Below, piece after piece: positions 22,633 through 35,400 of a stretch of 64,000 nucleotides of DNA. The notes under the pieces were generated by a model. It saw nothing but the letters and a program-made list of their open reading frames with translations, did no database searches and had not been told where the DNA came from. Source of the DNA: Epiperipatus broadwayi. Lineage: Eukaryota > Onychophora > Udeonychophora > Euonychophora > Peripatidae. A program made the position numbers and the translations under genes. How positions within the stretch are numbered: the first letter of the stretch is position 1; every line of letters starts with the position of its first letter. The stretch lies in the NCBI GenBank assembly GCA_028023455.1, contig JAQFVV010012574.1, forward strand, positions 1,155,959 through 1,219,958. Direction: 5' to 3'.

Positions 22633-22639
22633 ATATATA

Positions 22640-23631
22640 AAAAACATTCAGTTTAAGAAAATTACATACTGTCTTAGAATTATATATTATATTTGTTGTG
22701 TATGCATGTTTGTTAAAAGTTACTAATCCAGAACATGTTACTATTTTATTATGGACTGAATTACTTGGATCCATTTTTTTAATTTATTAAAATATTTATT
22801 CTTTTAAAAAATGGGTTATATTACATTTGCATGAAAAGTTTATTTACTTTTTCTCTAATAATGGCTTTATAAACTTTTATTATCTGCATGCATTAAATTT
22901 ATTATATATATTAAGTACTCATTCACTGACTGATAGTATTAACATTTTGATATGTATTGCTTGATAATGATTTCAGTTTTCATACCACAGACACCAGAAA
23001 TATATTTTTGGTATTTATGTTGTAATAATAGTTTCATTTGGTACATATTTTATGCAAGTGATGAATAAAATAATCTAATAATGTTAAATTATTTTTAGAA
23101 TAGCATATTTCCTGTAATTAAACTTAAATGTATATAAGTTATTTCACATACACTTAGTATGTATAATACAATGACAACTATTAAATTATTTTCAAGATAT
23201 AATGCTTCCTGTTATCAAACTTGAATGGACATCTTACATTCTACACATTAAGTGCATATAGAAAATTAGCCTAGCAGGAGCAATGGTAGCACTCTATAGT
23301 CTAAACTATTTCATTTGTTTGCTTTGTAAATATTTGAAAATGTTTCTTAAAATGATACATGCATAGTGTCCAAGCTATAAACATTTCTCCCAGTAAATGG
23401 GAAACATCTTCATCTTCCTTGCTGTATATTAAAGTAAAATTTAAAAATACTTATTAAGATAAGCTTTGGAGAATAATAACTTTTTTGTTTTTTAATTTTT
23501 TTTTGTATATCAGGATTTAAAAATTTGAATATGTTCCGCTGGAAAATTTATATAATGGATATTTTTAATTGCAGAGATAAATTTCTTCAATATGAATTCC
23601 CTACAATTTTAAAGATTCTACTAAATTTATT
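22640..23631. other. AT-rich stretch, nothing recognised
   Basis: No coding, structural or repeat feature was found apart from A/T runs. Confidence 0.4.
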
Positions 23632-23639
23632 GCATGGAT

Positions 23640-24005
23640 CAGAGGTCCCCAACCCTATGCCCATGAGCACCATGGCACCCGTAGACTATTTTACATGTGC
23701 CCACCACTATACAAACACGATAAAAAATTATCTGATAACAAATAAATTTAATTTTTAAAATTTCTTATAAATTATTGTATTATATTGTAATCAAATTGTA
23801 GGGCATACTATACTTTTACAGCGTAAAAATATAAACGTTAATTATATTTTAAAATTTTATTTTTGAAATAAATATTTTTTTGTACATTATGTGTATTATT
23901 AACAATATCCAAATTATAAATTTACATTAAAAAAATAAATGGTGCCCACCACCTGGCCGATATTATAGAATGTGCTCTTAAGTGCAAAAAGGTTGGGGAT
24001 CCCTG
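23640..24005. mobile_element. Non-autonomous hAT element (366 bp)
   Basis: Starts CAGAGGTCCCCAACCCTATG and ends AAAAAGGTTGGGGATCCCTG, inverted termini of Charlie-type hAT elements. Flanking 8-mers GCATGGAT (23632-23639) and GCATCCAT (24006-24013) differ at two positions and fit an aged 8-bp target duplication. There is no transposase, so it relied on an autonomous partner. Confidence 0.82.
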
Positions 24006-24054
24006 GCATCCATGTGATACATGGCCATTCTGTTGAGATACATAAAGGTACTCA

Positions 24055-24662
24055 AAAAAATTTTAAGATTACTCCAACATTATCAACTTCAATTTCTATC
24101 AATCCATTGCAGAACAAAGGTCTCTCCAAGTTTAATCTAATTTCTACAACTGCCTCTTTTTTTTCATATCACATTACAAACTTTCTTAATTTATTTATCA
24201 ATTTCAATGTGATTTTTTTCTAAGTTTTTAAAATTTTTGGGGATCCAATTAAAATTTTTATTATCCTATCCATCTATTATCTTTTTTTCTAGAAATAGAT
24301 CTATACTAGCTCCATTTTAGTCTCTCAAATCTTCCAATAATGTTAATGGTGTAGGTTTGTTCTCTTGCCTATGCATTTTGTTTTTGATCTCTTTCATTCA
24401 CTCTTAACATATCTCTATTCATATTTGCATGTCCGTTAATTGTCCAAATCTCATACACTAAAAACCTTCATTTTCAAATGCATAAACATATTTCCTTTTA
24501 GTAGAATATTATTTGTACCAAAGGCAATCCATTCAAGTCTTTCTATGATTAATTTTATCCATTACATTTTCATCTGTATTAATAATCTGACCAAGTATTT
24601 AGAGTTGTTAGCATCTAATTCATAATTATAAATACTTTTTTCCTGAGAAAATCCATTTAGCA
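24055..24662 (-). pseudogene. LINE C-terminal fragment, same group as 20.1 kb
   Basis: On the minus strand, NSKYLGQIINTDENVMDKIN then AFGTNNILLKGNMFMHLKMK, EIWTINGHANMNRDMLRVNE and a 3' end near 24.06-24.16 kb (LRKFVM, LNLERPLFCNGLIEIEVDNV) follow the order of the LINE C-terminus. Internal deletion of the TYGSETWT region and several stops are present. It abuts the right end of the small hAT element. Confidence 0.72.
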
Positions 24663-25057
24663 TAACTTATTTTGGGTCTTACTTTTTTTTTCAGCTGATA
24701 ACTCTTGGAACATTTCCTGAAACTCTGGAACATAATTGCAAAAAGAAGTATATCAACTGAAAAATCTAGATTTCAATGAAAATGTAATGGCAATATCATA
24801 AACTAATTTTATGATATTCAATTTACTGAAGATTAAGATGTCATTGAATTTATAACTGTAAGGCCATATCTTTGTTGAATTGGGCATGTGAAATAGATGA
24901 AGAGCAAAATATTTTTTTTTAGTAAAAAAAGTTTTATGGTAATTTTAAAAAAGATTTTATCAGAGAGGCAATCTAATTTACATTATAAAAATTATTTCAT
25001 GATACTCTAAATAAGTGCAATATTGATCATTCATTTTTAAGATATGGCCGAGGATGG
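24663..25057. other. AT-rich stretch, nothing recognised
   Basis: No feature was seen other than short A/T runs. Confidence 0.4.
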
Positions 25058-25070
25058 AATATAATGAACA

Positions 25071-25961
25071 AACAGGCAAACCTCTCCATACAATATTGCC
25101 ACTCAGTGCAAGTGAGAGTAATCAATGGATGCCCAAAGGCTTATGTATAAAATCCCTATCTAGTGCTTACTCATCCAATATTCCCAAACTAGTTTTTAGC
25201 TTGTGACTTTTATTAATGAGAGCCTTGGGTCTGAGAACACTGCACTTAGATCTTAGAATCTAATGCAATGCTCCAGCAGCCACCTTTTATCTCTACTTAA
25301 CTACAAAACCATGAGTCTTAAACTAAATATTCAATAATGTTTTCAATCCAAGCTTCACTTATATAGTCATATAGGTCTAAAATCAGTTCAGTACCTATAT
25401 ATTTTGGTGTATTTGGTTCTTTAATAACCATAGCCACCACTATCCTATTAGGCAGGAATGGTTTTAAGTCAATAAATGTCACATGATCACCATTTCTTAC
25501 ACTTGCTTATAACTGTTATTAAAAGAGGTGAAACTTTCCATATAATATTGCCACATAAACCAAAAGACATCAAAATGTATAGGTACTGATATGTGTTTAG
25601 ATCTATATGGCTATATAATATAAGCTAATGAGCTTGGATTGAAAATATTATTGTGTTTTCAGTTTAAGACTCATAGTTTTGTTGTTAGGTAGTGCTTCTG
25701 AAGGGTTGCATTAGATCCTAAGATCTAGGTGCAGTGCTCTCAGATCCGAGGCTTCTCACTCACAAAGACCACAAGCCAGAAACTAGTCTGGGGATATTGG
25801 ATGAGTAGGCACTAGATGGGGATTTTATGCACAAGCCTTCTGGCATCCATTGATTACTTTGGCTTGCTCTGAGTGGCACTACTGTATGGAGAGTTTGGCC
25901 TGTTTTAATAACAGTTATAAGCAAGCATAAGAAATGGTGATCATGTGATATTTATTGACTT
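25071..25961 (+). mobile_element. Foldback element family A, copy 2
   Basis: Inverted arms as in the 14.4-kb copy, starting at AACAGGCAAACCTCTCC and ending with the one-sided tail GATCATGTGATATTTATTGACTT. A perfect 13-bp direct repeat AATATAATGAACA flanks it (25058-25070, 25962-25974). The orientation is opposite to copy 1, yet the tail is again at only one end, which shows the asymmetry belongs to the element. Both hammerheads are decayed: the right arm reads CTCACAAAGACC where CTGATGATGGCC is expected. Confidence 0.83.
25744..25802 (+). ncRNA. Hammerhead remnant, family A copy 2
   Basis: Retains GCCAGAAACTAGTC and TGGGGATATTGGAT on the 3' side, but the CTGATGA core has mutated to CTCACAA. 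Inactive. Confidence 0.6.
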
Positions 25962-25974
25962 AATATAATGAACA

Positions 25975-28495
25975 GCTATAATTTGGCAAAATGTTAAAGT
26001 ATGAGAGAAAATAAGTTTGCTGCAAAAAGTTGAAAGGTATATCACATGATATCAAATAAATAAATTTAAGGTCATCATATAATATAGGTAAAAGATAATA
26101 CTTAAAAACTTCTATTGCTGAGTCAATGCCTTTTCTACAGCTTTCATAAATGAACAGTGAAAAAGAAGATAGTGTTGACTTTTGAGTTACTGAATGGTCA
26201 TGGTTTGAGCAGTTATCCAACATTGTCTGATCTTTAGTTAAGATTAACTAAAAAGGTCAACTAATATAAAAGGATGTATTTACAACTTAAGTTTTTGCTA
26301 TTTAAGAATTGTTTTGTACAGTTGTTGCAAAAGTCAATTTTTTGTCTCATCTTTTTTCTCTCTTCTGGATGTAGATAATGATGCTACATTTATGAGTTCC
26401 TATAAATTTTGAAGATGATAAATTTAATTACTAGATTAAAAAATAGCATACTGAATAACTTCAGTGACTTTTGTTAATGACAAATTAATTAATTACTATT
26501 AGTAATAATAGTAGTAGTAATAATAAAATTAAATGCTATTGGTTTGATATCTATTTTTGAAGATTATCAGAATAGCAACTTACTAGAATAAGCCATCATT
26601 TCTTCAGTTTTTTAGATTTCTCACTGAGACATTTAGATGATGGCATTTATTCACCTTATATCTGTTTTTTGTCTTCTTTCACCTTTACCAATAGTAAAGA
26701 TTGTCTAACAATGTTACAAAAGTAAAGCAATTTTAACCTGGATATTTTTCCTTTGAATAAAAGTGATTTTTTGTTTATTTCTGATTATAATTTCTCAAAG
26801 ATTATTACTAATAATACAGTTCAAAAGATTTCTCTTGTGTCAAGTTTTCACATTAACAGAAATACACATGAAACTTTATAGCTTGAACAATTCTGATCTT
26901 CATTATTCTAGATGCATCTCTATAACCAAATCTTAAATCACATAGGGTGATAGACAACAGAGCAAAAGATTCTAGCTTCATTCTCAGCTGAGTGAGATTA
27001 ATAAATAAATATTTGGTTCATATCAAATGTGTTATACCAAGTGTTAAACAGTTATCTTACCATTAGGTGCCTGAACAACATTCGGCCACCTAAGCATTTA
27101 ACTATATAATGTTTTAATGAATATATTGAATTCTGAATTCTTTCTCATTGATGAATGACCCAAGGAAGTAAAATATATTGATGGATTTTCACTATCAGGT
27201 TCATAATCTATTGCGGTTTTAGTGTGATTTTTTTTGTTTTTATATTTAACAGTATTTGAAATTTTTTATTTTATTTGTTAATTCTCCTAATAAATGTCTT
27301 TAGATCTTTTCTATTTAAACTATATGTTTGATCCACATAAATAAGGTTGTTAATGTTTTTACAAACTCGAATCCACATTTGTCTTTGCCAAACTGATTTC
27401 TCTCATTACACTTTCAATTAATAATTTGAATAGTTAGATCATTCTCAAATAATGAATAAGAGATTGATCATTTCTATTGATATTTCTCAAAGTGTATGGT
27501 TTTATACTGTTCAAATATTGTGTCATTTCATTCTACAAAGAATAGCAACATTTTAAACAAATGTTTCTGTACTGGGAATCTGTCTGCCTGTGTCTTATAA
27601 TTAAGAAATTTGTTCAACGTTAATGGGATGTTTTTGCCTCAAATCTTCATCAAGATTTTAGACCATTTGATTCTTTAGATTTACTAGTAGAAGTAATTCT
27701 AAGTAAAAGCTTTCATGTTCCACATTATGCAAGAGCTATATTTTCTACACAAATACCTTTATTGACTTTTGCAATCTAATCCTGAAAGTATTTGGAATTT
27801 ATTTATTTCAAAATATAGTTATACATAAAAAAAATATTAAAATTGATGTGCTGTTTTTTGAAAAATATATCATCTGTATCTATCAGTTGTATAAAAATAT
27901 GAATATAGCAATTATGTATTTGTAAGTGTTTTATATTTACATTCTCTTATAATGTTATGTTTAATGTTGGTAATAGAAATGATCTTTAAAATCACAATTT
28001 AGTATTACATTAATTTTTAAAAAGAAAAATCTTTCCTTTAGATTTGTTTAATGCAAATTTCAACGTCACTTCAAAAAAATGATCTTTCTAAAATTACATT
28101 TTCACAACTAAGTACAGTAATTAATCTTATTTGTCGACATGTGAAGACAGTAAAAGCTTTTTAAAAGTAGCTACATTGCATTGTACATTTATATTTATAT
28201 ACACGACACAATTCTAGACAAATCATAATTTTGGATTGCAAATAAAAATTGTCCCATAACAAATTTAAATAAAAAAAATTTTTCTATAAATACTGATGAT
28301 TTTGAAGGTATTTTCATTTATATTTTATCATTTTTAAAATGAAATTCAACATTATTATGAAACATATGCAAATATTCAAAATAAGAGTCATAGATCAATT
28401 CATAGATCACATGACCCTATCTCTTAAGCTTGTAAGTTATAAACAGTAGGATTGCCAATTCTTCTACAAGCTTTATGATAAATGCTTAGCCAGAG
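25975..28495 (-). other. AT-rich region with scattered coding-like segments, unidentified
   Basis: The minus strand shows protein-like pieces such as ESCRKGIDSAIEVFKYYLLP (26.1 kb) and KHPINVEQIS with ADRFPVQKHLFKMLLFF (27.5-27.6 kb), separated by stops. They may be the debris of one retroelement, but no motif is recognisable and the assignment stays open. The frame at 25960-26223 (-) is one of these pieces. Confidence 0.25.
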
Positions 28496-28499
28496 CCAG

Positions 28500-28600
28500 C
28501 ACTTAAAATAACTCTGTCAGGAACCCCTCCCTAAAGCCTTGACCATGGTTTCGTGCTTTGGCCCTTCTCAGAGAGGTGTCAGGTTAGATCTAGTGATATG
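28500..28600 (-). repeat. Fragment with PLE-terminal-like motif
   Basis: Minus strand: CTCTGAGAAGGGCC, then AAAGCAC, GAAACCATGGTC (28551-28540) and AAGGCTTTAGGGAGGGG. The arrangement YUGAGAAG, stem, GAAACCAUGGUC also occurs in the PLE end at 37.54 kb and in the foldback at 21.1-21.6 kb. It is probably a relic of a PLE terminal repeat. Confidence 0.45.
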
Positions 28601-29552
28601 CAAATATGTATTCGTTTTATGCACTGAGTAGTATAGTGCAGAAAAGAGTAACAAAAAATGGTGCTACAGATCATATCATTTAATCATTTTATTATGTTAA
28701 TCCCTGTTTTTATATAATCTATAAATAGTTCTATCTATATGAAATAAACTAGACCTATTGCAATATAATTCAGTTATAAATCAGTTTTGACAGTATGTTT
28801 TTTCCACATGTGGCTTTACTTTGAAAAGAATAGTGCATAGAACATTGGATTATAGTGGTAATGTTTTTAATGCAATTTGATTGCCTTTTTCATACAAAAG
28901 TGAGTACATTAGTTTGCAAAACGGCCTTCAAAAAACAAATAGTGAAAGATAGGGTAACTAAGTCTGTCAATTACTGACTGCTTAAGATTACAATAGTTTT
29001 TGATACATTTTATTCTTCAGTTAATAATAATTATATATCCATTTCCCAACTAATTGTTGAATGAAGAGCTGAATTGTTTATAATATAATTGCCTGGAAAC
29101 AAATCCTATTTCTTTTGAAACCAGAAAAAAAAATTCAAATGTTATCCAGATCAGATTCAAACCCAAATTATAGACTTCTCAAGCAGAGGCACTAATCATT
29201 GTACCTCGGCACATTGTTATATATACTGTTGGTTTGTGTGAATCAACATAATTATCAAAAGTAAATGCAAAAGTAAAAAGTTAATAAACCTCACACGCGC
29301 ACACACACTACACCCAAAGTTTCCTAACAATCTTATTAAAATTATTATTCAAAAAATGTAACTATGTAATAATTTTTAGAAATTTAAAAAATAATAATAA
29401 TTAAATTCTGTGTATTAATTTAAAAATTAAATCTTTGGGAATTAAAAAAAAACTTTATATTAAAAAGAATTACTATTAAGTCTTTTTAATTATATAATTC
29501 TTTTTAATTATATCAAAGAAAATTGATAAATTTATATATTAATTAAAAAAAT
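28601..29552. other. AT-rich stretch with one tRNA-like patch
   Basis: Contains a decayed tRNA-like element at 29.12-29.22 kb, listed separately, and a short (AC)n-like run at 29294-29308. Nothing else is recognised. Confidence 0.4.
29120..29218 (-). mobile_element. Decayed tRNA-like SINE
   Basis: Minus strand: ATGTGCCGAGGTACAATGAT (A-box region) and GGGTTTGAATCTG (B box) about 50 bp downstream, with a putative long variable arm as in tRNA-Leu/Ser. No flanking duplication was seen. Confidence 0.5.
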
Positions 29553-29567
29553 CAGTATATACTATAT

Positions 29568-29911
29568 TTGTATTTTTATATTGGACTATTTCCATCATCT
29601 AATATGTGTATTGAATGTCTTGCGTCACCTTAAATTTCAAGAACCTAAGGGTCCAGGTTCGAATCCCATACTATTACTGTCACTGGTCAGACCAGCAACA
29701 AACACCTGAAGAAGAAGGGAGACTACTTCTTGAAATATTGTGCATATACTAACCTGTTTGATGTGCTATTACTAACAGCTGAAAGTATTTGGAATATTTA
29801 AATAAAGTTAAATTTTTTTCTAAAGACATTTAATATACATATTAGATGATGGAAATAATCCAATATAAAAACACAACTAAAACACCATTATCACAAGCCT
29901 TCAGGAAAACA
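29568..29911 (+). mobile_element. Foldback element family C, copy 1 (ribozyme-bearing)
   Basis: Inverted arms: TATTGGACTATTTCCATCAT near 29578 and its inverse GATGATGGAAATAATCCAAT near 29846-29866. After the right arm a one-sided tail of about 45 bp (CACCATTATCACAAGCC) precedes a 15-bp direct repeat CAGTATATACTATAT, present at 29553-29567 and 29912-29926. The interior holds a hammerhead-like core and a tRNA-like B box (AGGTTCGAATCCC at 29653-29665). The architecture equals that of family A. A diverged copy, including the tail, lies at 45.86-46.14 kb. Confidence 0.75.
29691..29750 (+). ncRNA. Hammerhead ribozyme-like core, family C copy 1
   Basis: CTGAAGA (29706-29712; position 7 is variable in hammerheads) is followed by a stem AGAAG/CTTCT around GGGAGACTA, then TGAAATATT and GTGC. 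With the second copy the consensus reads GCAACAC-CTGAAGA-stem-GAAA-TATT-GTGTTGC. Here helix I keeps only CAC/GTG next to the core because of an insertion in the 5' strand. Confidence 0.6.
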
Positions 29912-29929
29912 CAGTATATACTATATATT

Positions 29930-30465
29930 TATTTTTACATATGCGCTTATTTGTAATAAAGCATCTCCACAAGTACGAGGAATATAAAAGAGTAGACACT
30001 TCTCACTTCTGAAGGTGACTGATTAGATGTTCATTTACAGATGAAAATGTGATTAATTAGCTGAATTAAGTGTGTGCGTACATACTCGAATTGTAACTTG
30101 CAAACATTTTGAAATCCTTTCATATGCCACATTTTTTTATGCTGTAAACTCGTGAATTTAGGAATTCGATTGTTTAATCCAAATAAACACAAAATATTTT
30201 AGACTTTAAAGATGTGAAAAAAATGAAAATAGCAATACTAAAGTGCAGATAGTCACACAAGTTCTGCATCACCTATATAGTGGAATCACCAAAGGGGTTC
30301 CAGCATCAAAGTTAAAGGATCACAAACAGTAGTTGTTCAAACAATTAATGGATAGATACATAATAACCCCAGAAAGCAACTAAGATTGAATTATACATCA
30401 CCAGCCATTAGTAAAGAACATAGGCCATCAGTGATAAGTTTCCAGAACTACAAAAGAAGACATTT
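29930..30465. other. Stretch without recognised feature
   Basis: Somewhat less AT-rich after 30.24 kb. No open frame or repeat could be assigned. Confidence 0.35.
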
Positions 30466-30469
30466 GCAG

Positions 30470-30965
30470 CTGTACCATGATAGATTGCCTCGTATCTGAT
30501 TTATATCTAGCAGCTTCCAGTTCTAACATGAACTTGCCTCATTGCTCAGCTATATAGAGGACAACATATATACTGCAGTTCACATTGTTATACCTCTTCC
30601 TGCTACCACTGATCACTGTTGTATCATAAAACAAATTAGTAGAAATACAATTAATATTTATTTATTACAACAAATATAAGAATGTGTATTTACACTATAT
30701 ACAATGTTACATCGTCACCTGATGCTGGTAATTTAGTATAGCATTAATGGCTGAGCACTATAAAAGAAAGAGACTTCAGATGACATTATAACTTTACTTA
30801 TCACTTCCACTTGTACCATGACAGCTTGCCTGGTGAGTAGGTACAGAGACACTACCAGTTGTTCTGTGACAGCTTGCCTCATGTCTGGTTTATCCCTAGC
30901 AGCTTTCAGTTCTAACATGAACTTGCCTCATTCCTCAGCCATATAGTGGACAAGGTGTAAATTGC
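30470..30965. repeat. Duplicated ~95-bp segment in a less AT-rich patch
   Basis: The segments at about 30470-30563 and 30855-30952 share TACCATGATAGATTGCCTCG/TTCTGTGACAGCTTGCCTCA and CAGTTCTAACATGAACTTGC. A further partial copy starts at 30815 (GTACCATGACAGCTTGCCTG). On the minus strand the right-hand part is open for 61 codons (MLELKAARDKPDMRQAVTEQ...), which may be a relic of an element ORF. No family is recognised. Confidence 0.5.
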
Positions 30966-31510
30966 CATCCAGCTATGACAGTCATTGTCTGACCTTACCT
31001 TCAAATGAATCAATCATTTATGGTCAAATTTCATCTGTAATGGAAGCAATCAGATTCACTGAGGATAATCATCTTCTGGCTCATTCTTGCCATTGGAAAT
31101 AAATCTATTTGTATATCCATTGGTTCATGATGATAAATACCCAATCTGATCAAGATAAAATGAATCTGAATTAATTCATTATTTGAAGGAAAGATGAAAT
31201 ATAATAGTTCACAACATTTGATTTAAGGAGGGGGGGTAAGCATTCAGAAAACATATTGTACACACTTTAAATACTAACGTATGTTTGATAATTTTACTTA
31301 AATGTTTTGATTTGGTTGTTTTCTCTTAGCATGTTGAAACCACTTGAGGGGTAACTTTTATGTAAACAAATAGAATTATAATGTTACTGGGCCATTGGTT
31401 TTTTTTTCAACTTTATAGTGCTTTTTTTGATTTACAATAAAATCATAAATAATGAAATTTATCTAAAAGAAATAAAAAATAAATTGGATAATTTTTTTTT
31501 TTTTTTCCTA
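30966..31510. other. Stretch without recognised feature
   Basis: Mixed composition to 31.17 kb, then AT-rich with a GGAGGGGGGGT run at 31227-31237. No gene or repeat family was assigned. Confidence 0.35.
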
Positions 31511-31514
31511 AAAA

Positions 31515-31800
31515 TGAAACTTTGTAATTTTAACAAGAATAAAAACAAATGAAAACAATATCGTGGCAATGCAAATCAAATTTTAACATGAAGAAAAATA
31601 AATAATTTCTCCAAAACAAAAACATTGTGGCCACAGCAATTATATTTGTTAAAATTATATTATATTTGTTAAAATTGTTAATTTTAACAAGAATAAAAAG
31701 AAATAATTTCCCCAAAACAACAACATGGCCATGCAAATATAATTTGTAATTTTAATAAGAATAAAAAGAAAAAATTTATTCAAAATAACATCGTGGCCAA
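31515..31800. repeat. Degenerate tandem repeat (~65-95 bp units)
   Basis: The word TTTGTAATTTTAACAAGAAT or close relatives starts units near 31521, 31578, 31675 and 31742. Each is followed by AAAAAGAAATAATTTCCCCA-type sequence and a GTGGCCA or ATGGCCA word. The open frame across it on the minus strand is a by-product. Confidence 0.65.
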
Positions 31801-31804
31801 AAAT

Positions 31805-31860
31805 AAAGCCGGTATTTTCGAGTGGTCTCGCGATTTATCTCACGCAAACGTGAATTTTAG
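31805..31860. promoter_or_regulatory. CpG-rich islet
   Basis: Six CG dinucleotides in about 50 bp (GCCGGTATTTTCGAGTGG, CTCGCGATT, CACGCAAACGTG) in an otherwise CpG-depleted region, followed by the small inverted repeat GCATGATTTCATAAAAATCATGC. It might be a regulatory site or transcription start. No gene was identified next to it. Confidence 0.3.
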
Positions 31861-32039
31861 CATGATTTCATAAAAATCATGCTTACACCTCCCCTTTGAC
31901 AATTGATTAAAGTGCCACCCTTGTCTAGAGAAGTGGGTCAAAGTTTTCACAATTTTTATTACCTCATACTACATCATTGGATTTGGAAAATAATGACTTG
32001 GACATGCGAATTTGAAGACTTTTGACAGTCTCAATTACA

Positions 32040-32490
32040 GACACCCTCACAAAATACTGTAGTAAAATTTAAAATGGGATTGTTCATAGAAACTGTGTAA
32101 CACAAAGTTCACCATAAGTGGCAGTGGCCACTGTGGCAAAAATAAACATCCTATTTCTGTGCTGTAAATACCTGTATTTGAAATGTTAATAATGGGATTG
32201 TTCATATAAAGTGCAGCAGAATAATACATCCTATTTCTGTGCTGTAGCATATAAATAGATACCATAGCTAAATTTAAAATGGGATTGTTCATATAAATTG
32301 TGTAACACAAAGTTCACCATAAGTGGCAGCATCCTCTGAAGCAGAATAAATGTCCTATTTCTGTGCTGTAGCATAGAAATGGGTGCTGCTGCAGACAAGT
32401 AAATGGACTATTTCTATGCTTAACCATTGGAATAGAATGTTATATAGCGGTTTGGCCACTTAAATGGCATATTTCTGTGAATTTGCATAG
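32040..32490. repeat. Degenerate tandem repeat (~65-125 bp units)
   Basis: AATGGGATTGTTCATA recurs near 32073, 32191 and 32278, TGTGTAACACAAAGTTCACC near 32094 and 32301, and CCTATTTCTGTGCTGTA near 32149, 32229 and 32352, with weaker units (CTATTTCTATGCTTA, ATATTTCTGTGAATTTGC) to 32480. This indicates an old tandem array with differently sized units. Confidence 0.7.
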
Positions 32491-35400
32491 AAATTACACC
32501 CTCAAGCAGTTTCAACAAGCTAAGAGAAAATAACCTTTGAATTTTACTTCAGTATTTTCTTTGTTATCTGATTGGTAAATGAGTATTTGTCTGATGGCAG
32601 GGGTAAAATTAACAACTACTACATTTATGCAAAGGAAGCAATTCTACCATTAAAAATAAATACTGGGGAAAAAATCAATATGAATACTTTAACTATAGAG
32701 ATATAGTATATATTTCATGGTAAATGTTCATATTCAACTGCAGAAAGGTACAAATGCCAATTCACAATTCAACATTAAAGCACTTTGTGCTTTTATGGTC
32801 TGTCAATCCTCTAATATAGTTTAGATAAATGACATACTTGATAATGTTAATTTAAAATGTAGTGAACTTTTATAAATTAGCAATGTTTAATAAAAAAAAC
32901 ATATTTCCATTAAATCTTAAAAAAAATTGTTAAAGCAGCCAATAAAAAAATTACAAATATTTAATAAAAAATATTACAAATGCGACTCGCATTTGTATTA
33001 ATAAATGGTAACAGTTAATAAAGCTAAAAAAAAAAAACTTATTATGATAATCAAAAAAAATATTTTATTTGGAGGGCACTCCAGTAAATATATATTTTCA
33101 CTGTAAATGTTTAAAAAATATAAATTTGAATTTAATTTTATTAAAATTTGGAAATTTATTTATATAATAATAAAATGTTTTGTTTAATTTACATTCAATC
33201 TAAAAAAAATTGTTAGAGCAAACAATTTAAAAAACCACAGGCCTTTATAATGCTGGGTCCATCTGGTTTAATAATAATATGAATATAGTAATTTGAAAAA
33301 TGTTTATATATGCAATGTTTTTTTAAAACTTCATTCAATGTTTTTACATCAATATTTAAGGATTCTCCAACTAGAGCTATATACCAGCAGGATATAGACT
33401 TTAAGCAAACATAATAGATATATAAACACATATATTTTAATGTACATTTGAGTATTTTTTCAAAAAATTCAAATTGTTTTACAGTCAAATACATTGATTT
33501 TTAGCTAATGTTTATATAAACGGCATTCTGAGTATTCAAAAAATTTTCAACATAATATAAGCTAAAAGTTCAGTTTGCATTGACCTTACTTTGCTGAAAA
33601 GCATATAATAATATACATATTAAAAATAAGATATTAAAAAAGCAAGACAAACTTAAAAGTAAAATAATAAAGATTTTAAAATCAATCATTTCTTATGAAT
33701 ATTATCAAAGGAAAAAAAGTTGAAATTCATTATACATTTAAATATGAGAAATGTAATCAGCAGTTGATATTGCATTTCAGGTTCGCCAAATATATACTCA
33801 AATATTGTCAGAGAGCAATTTTATTACAGCATAAATAATAACAATAATGCTCATGACAGTTACATTATTAATTCAGAGCAGAATTATATTGATAACAGTA
33901 AATAAAATGGTTACACTTGAAGCAATAATAATAGCTATAATAAATAGGAGCAGCATTCACATTCTAAAACAAATCAATAAACATTTATAAATAGATGATG
34001 TCACAGTCCAGTTTAAACTGTCTAATGAACTTGGTTTTAGCACCATCCTTTCTTATGAAATACATGAGAAATAACATGATCTAGTGTGTCTTGCATAAAC
34101 AAAATGTCTTCATAAAAAAATATTCATAAAGAATTTTTTATTGTGAGAAATAATTGTCATATTAAATTATTTATAATTTTCTCTGACTATGAAAAGTTTA
34201 ATAATTAAAAAATGTTTAGTTGATCAGATGATTATATGATGTTTAAGCATCATATATGTGTGGTATTTGATCCAGGATATTTAGCTCTCAAGTGCATAGT
34301 TTTATCACTACATTAAATTGCACAGGACATATATTATTAAATGGTCATTGAGAAAATCATGATGTTTGGATTTGAACATTGACCCAATAATCTTTGATTT
34401 TTATCCATTGCCTTACCATTGCAATATGCTCCATAAGATGAACAGGTTAAAAAAAAAGTGCCAACAATTTTTGAGCATCTTAAGTAAAATGATCATTATG
34501 TTGGAGATTGTGTTGAAAAAATATCTATATATATTATAATGGTTGCCAATTATAATGATTAGGGAAGATCATAGTCTTACTGTATCTGTGCTACAGGATG
34601 CCACTAGGCTATTTGAACTTGGAAAATTTATATAGTAGGCGGATACATGCTGTTAAGATCTAACTTTTACATATTTTATTCTGACCATCAACCTTTGCCA
34701 CTAGCTTATGAAGACACAGAGTATTTAACATAAAACTTGCTTAAAAAAAATATATTAATATTTTTTTAAAAAAATGAAATAAGCCACCACCAGTAATTAA
34801 CACACAAACATTTATTGATATGCATATAAATAAAATTGAGGAATAAAATTTATTTAGATTTTAATATTAATTTTTAAATTTAAATTATTATTTTAAATTT
34901 TAAACCATCCCCAAATAGATGGACATATTAATAAATTTTACTTTAGAATGTTGAGTATAGATAGGCTACATAGATTTCTCAGATAAAACTTTTCAAAACA
35001 ATAATTCAATCTCAGACTAAAAGTTCACAACCAAACCAACACCTGCTTCCAGATATATAGTCACAACCAATGCAATATGAAGATGCTAGCATAAAACTAC
35101 GCTGATAGGAATGTGCTTCTGACAGCGTGATATTATTTGAAGAAAATTATCCTCATCCAGTGCAGGAATGTGCATCTGTCTGGCAAAGGAATCATGTATA
35201 TCAAATAATTAAAAAAAAGTGTTATGTATGGGAGAGAGCGGTCTAGCTGCTGACTTACAGTCTCTATCCATAGAGCTAAAAAAAGGGGTTAATGCACAGG
35301 AAATAATCTGCATCCATTGCAATGCAATGACTACATCCATGGGTCATGCATTCAGTTGGGCATTGCCCTGTTTGCTAACATGCTTCACATTATATTGATA

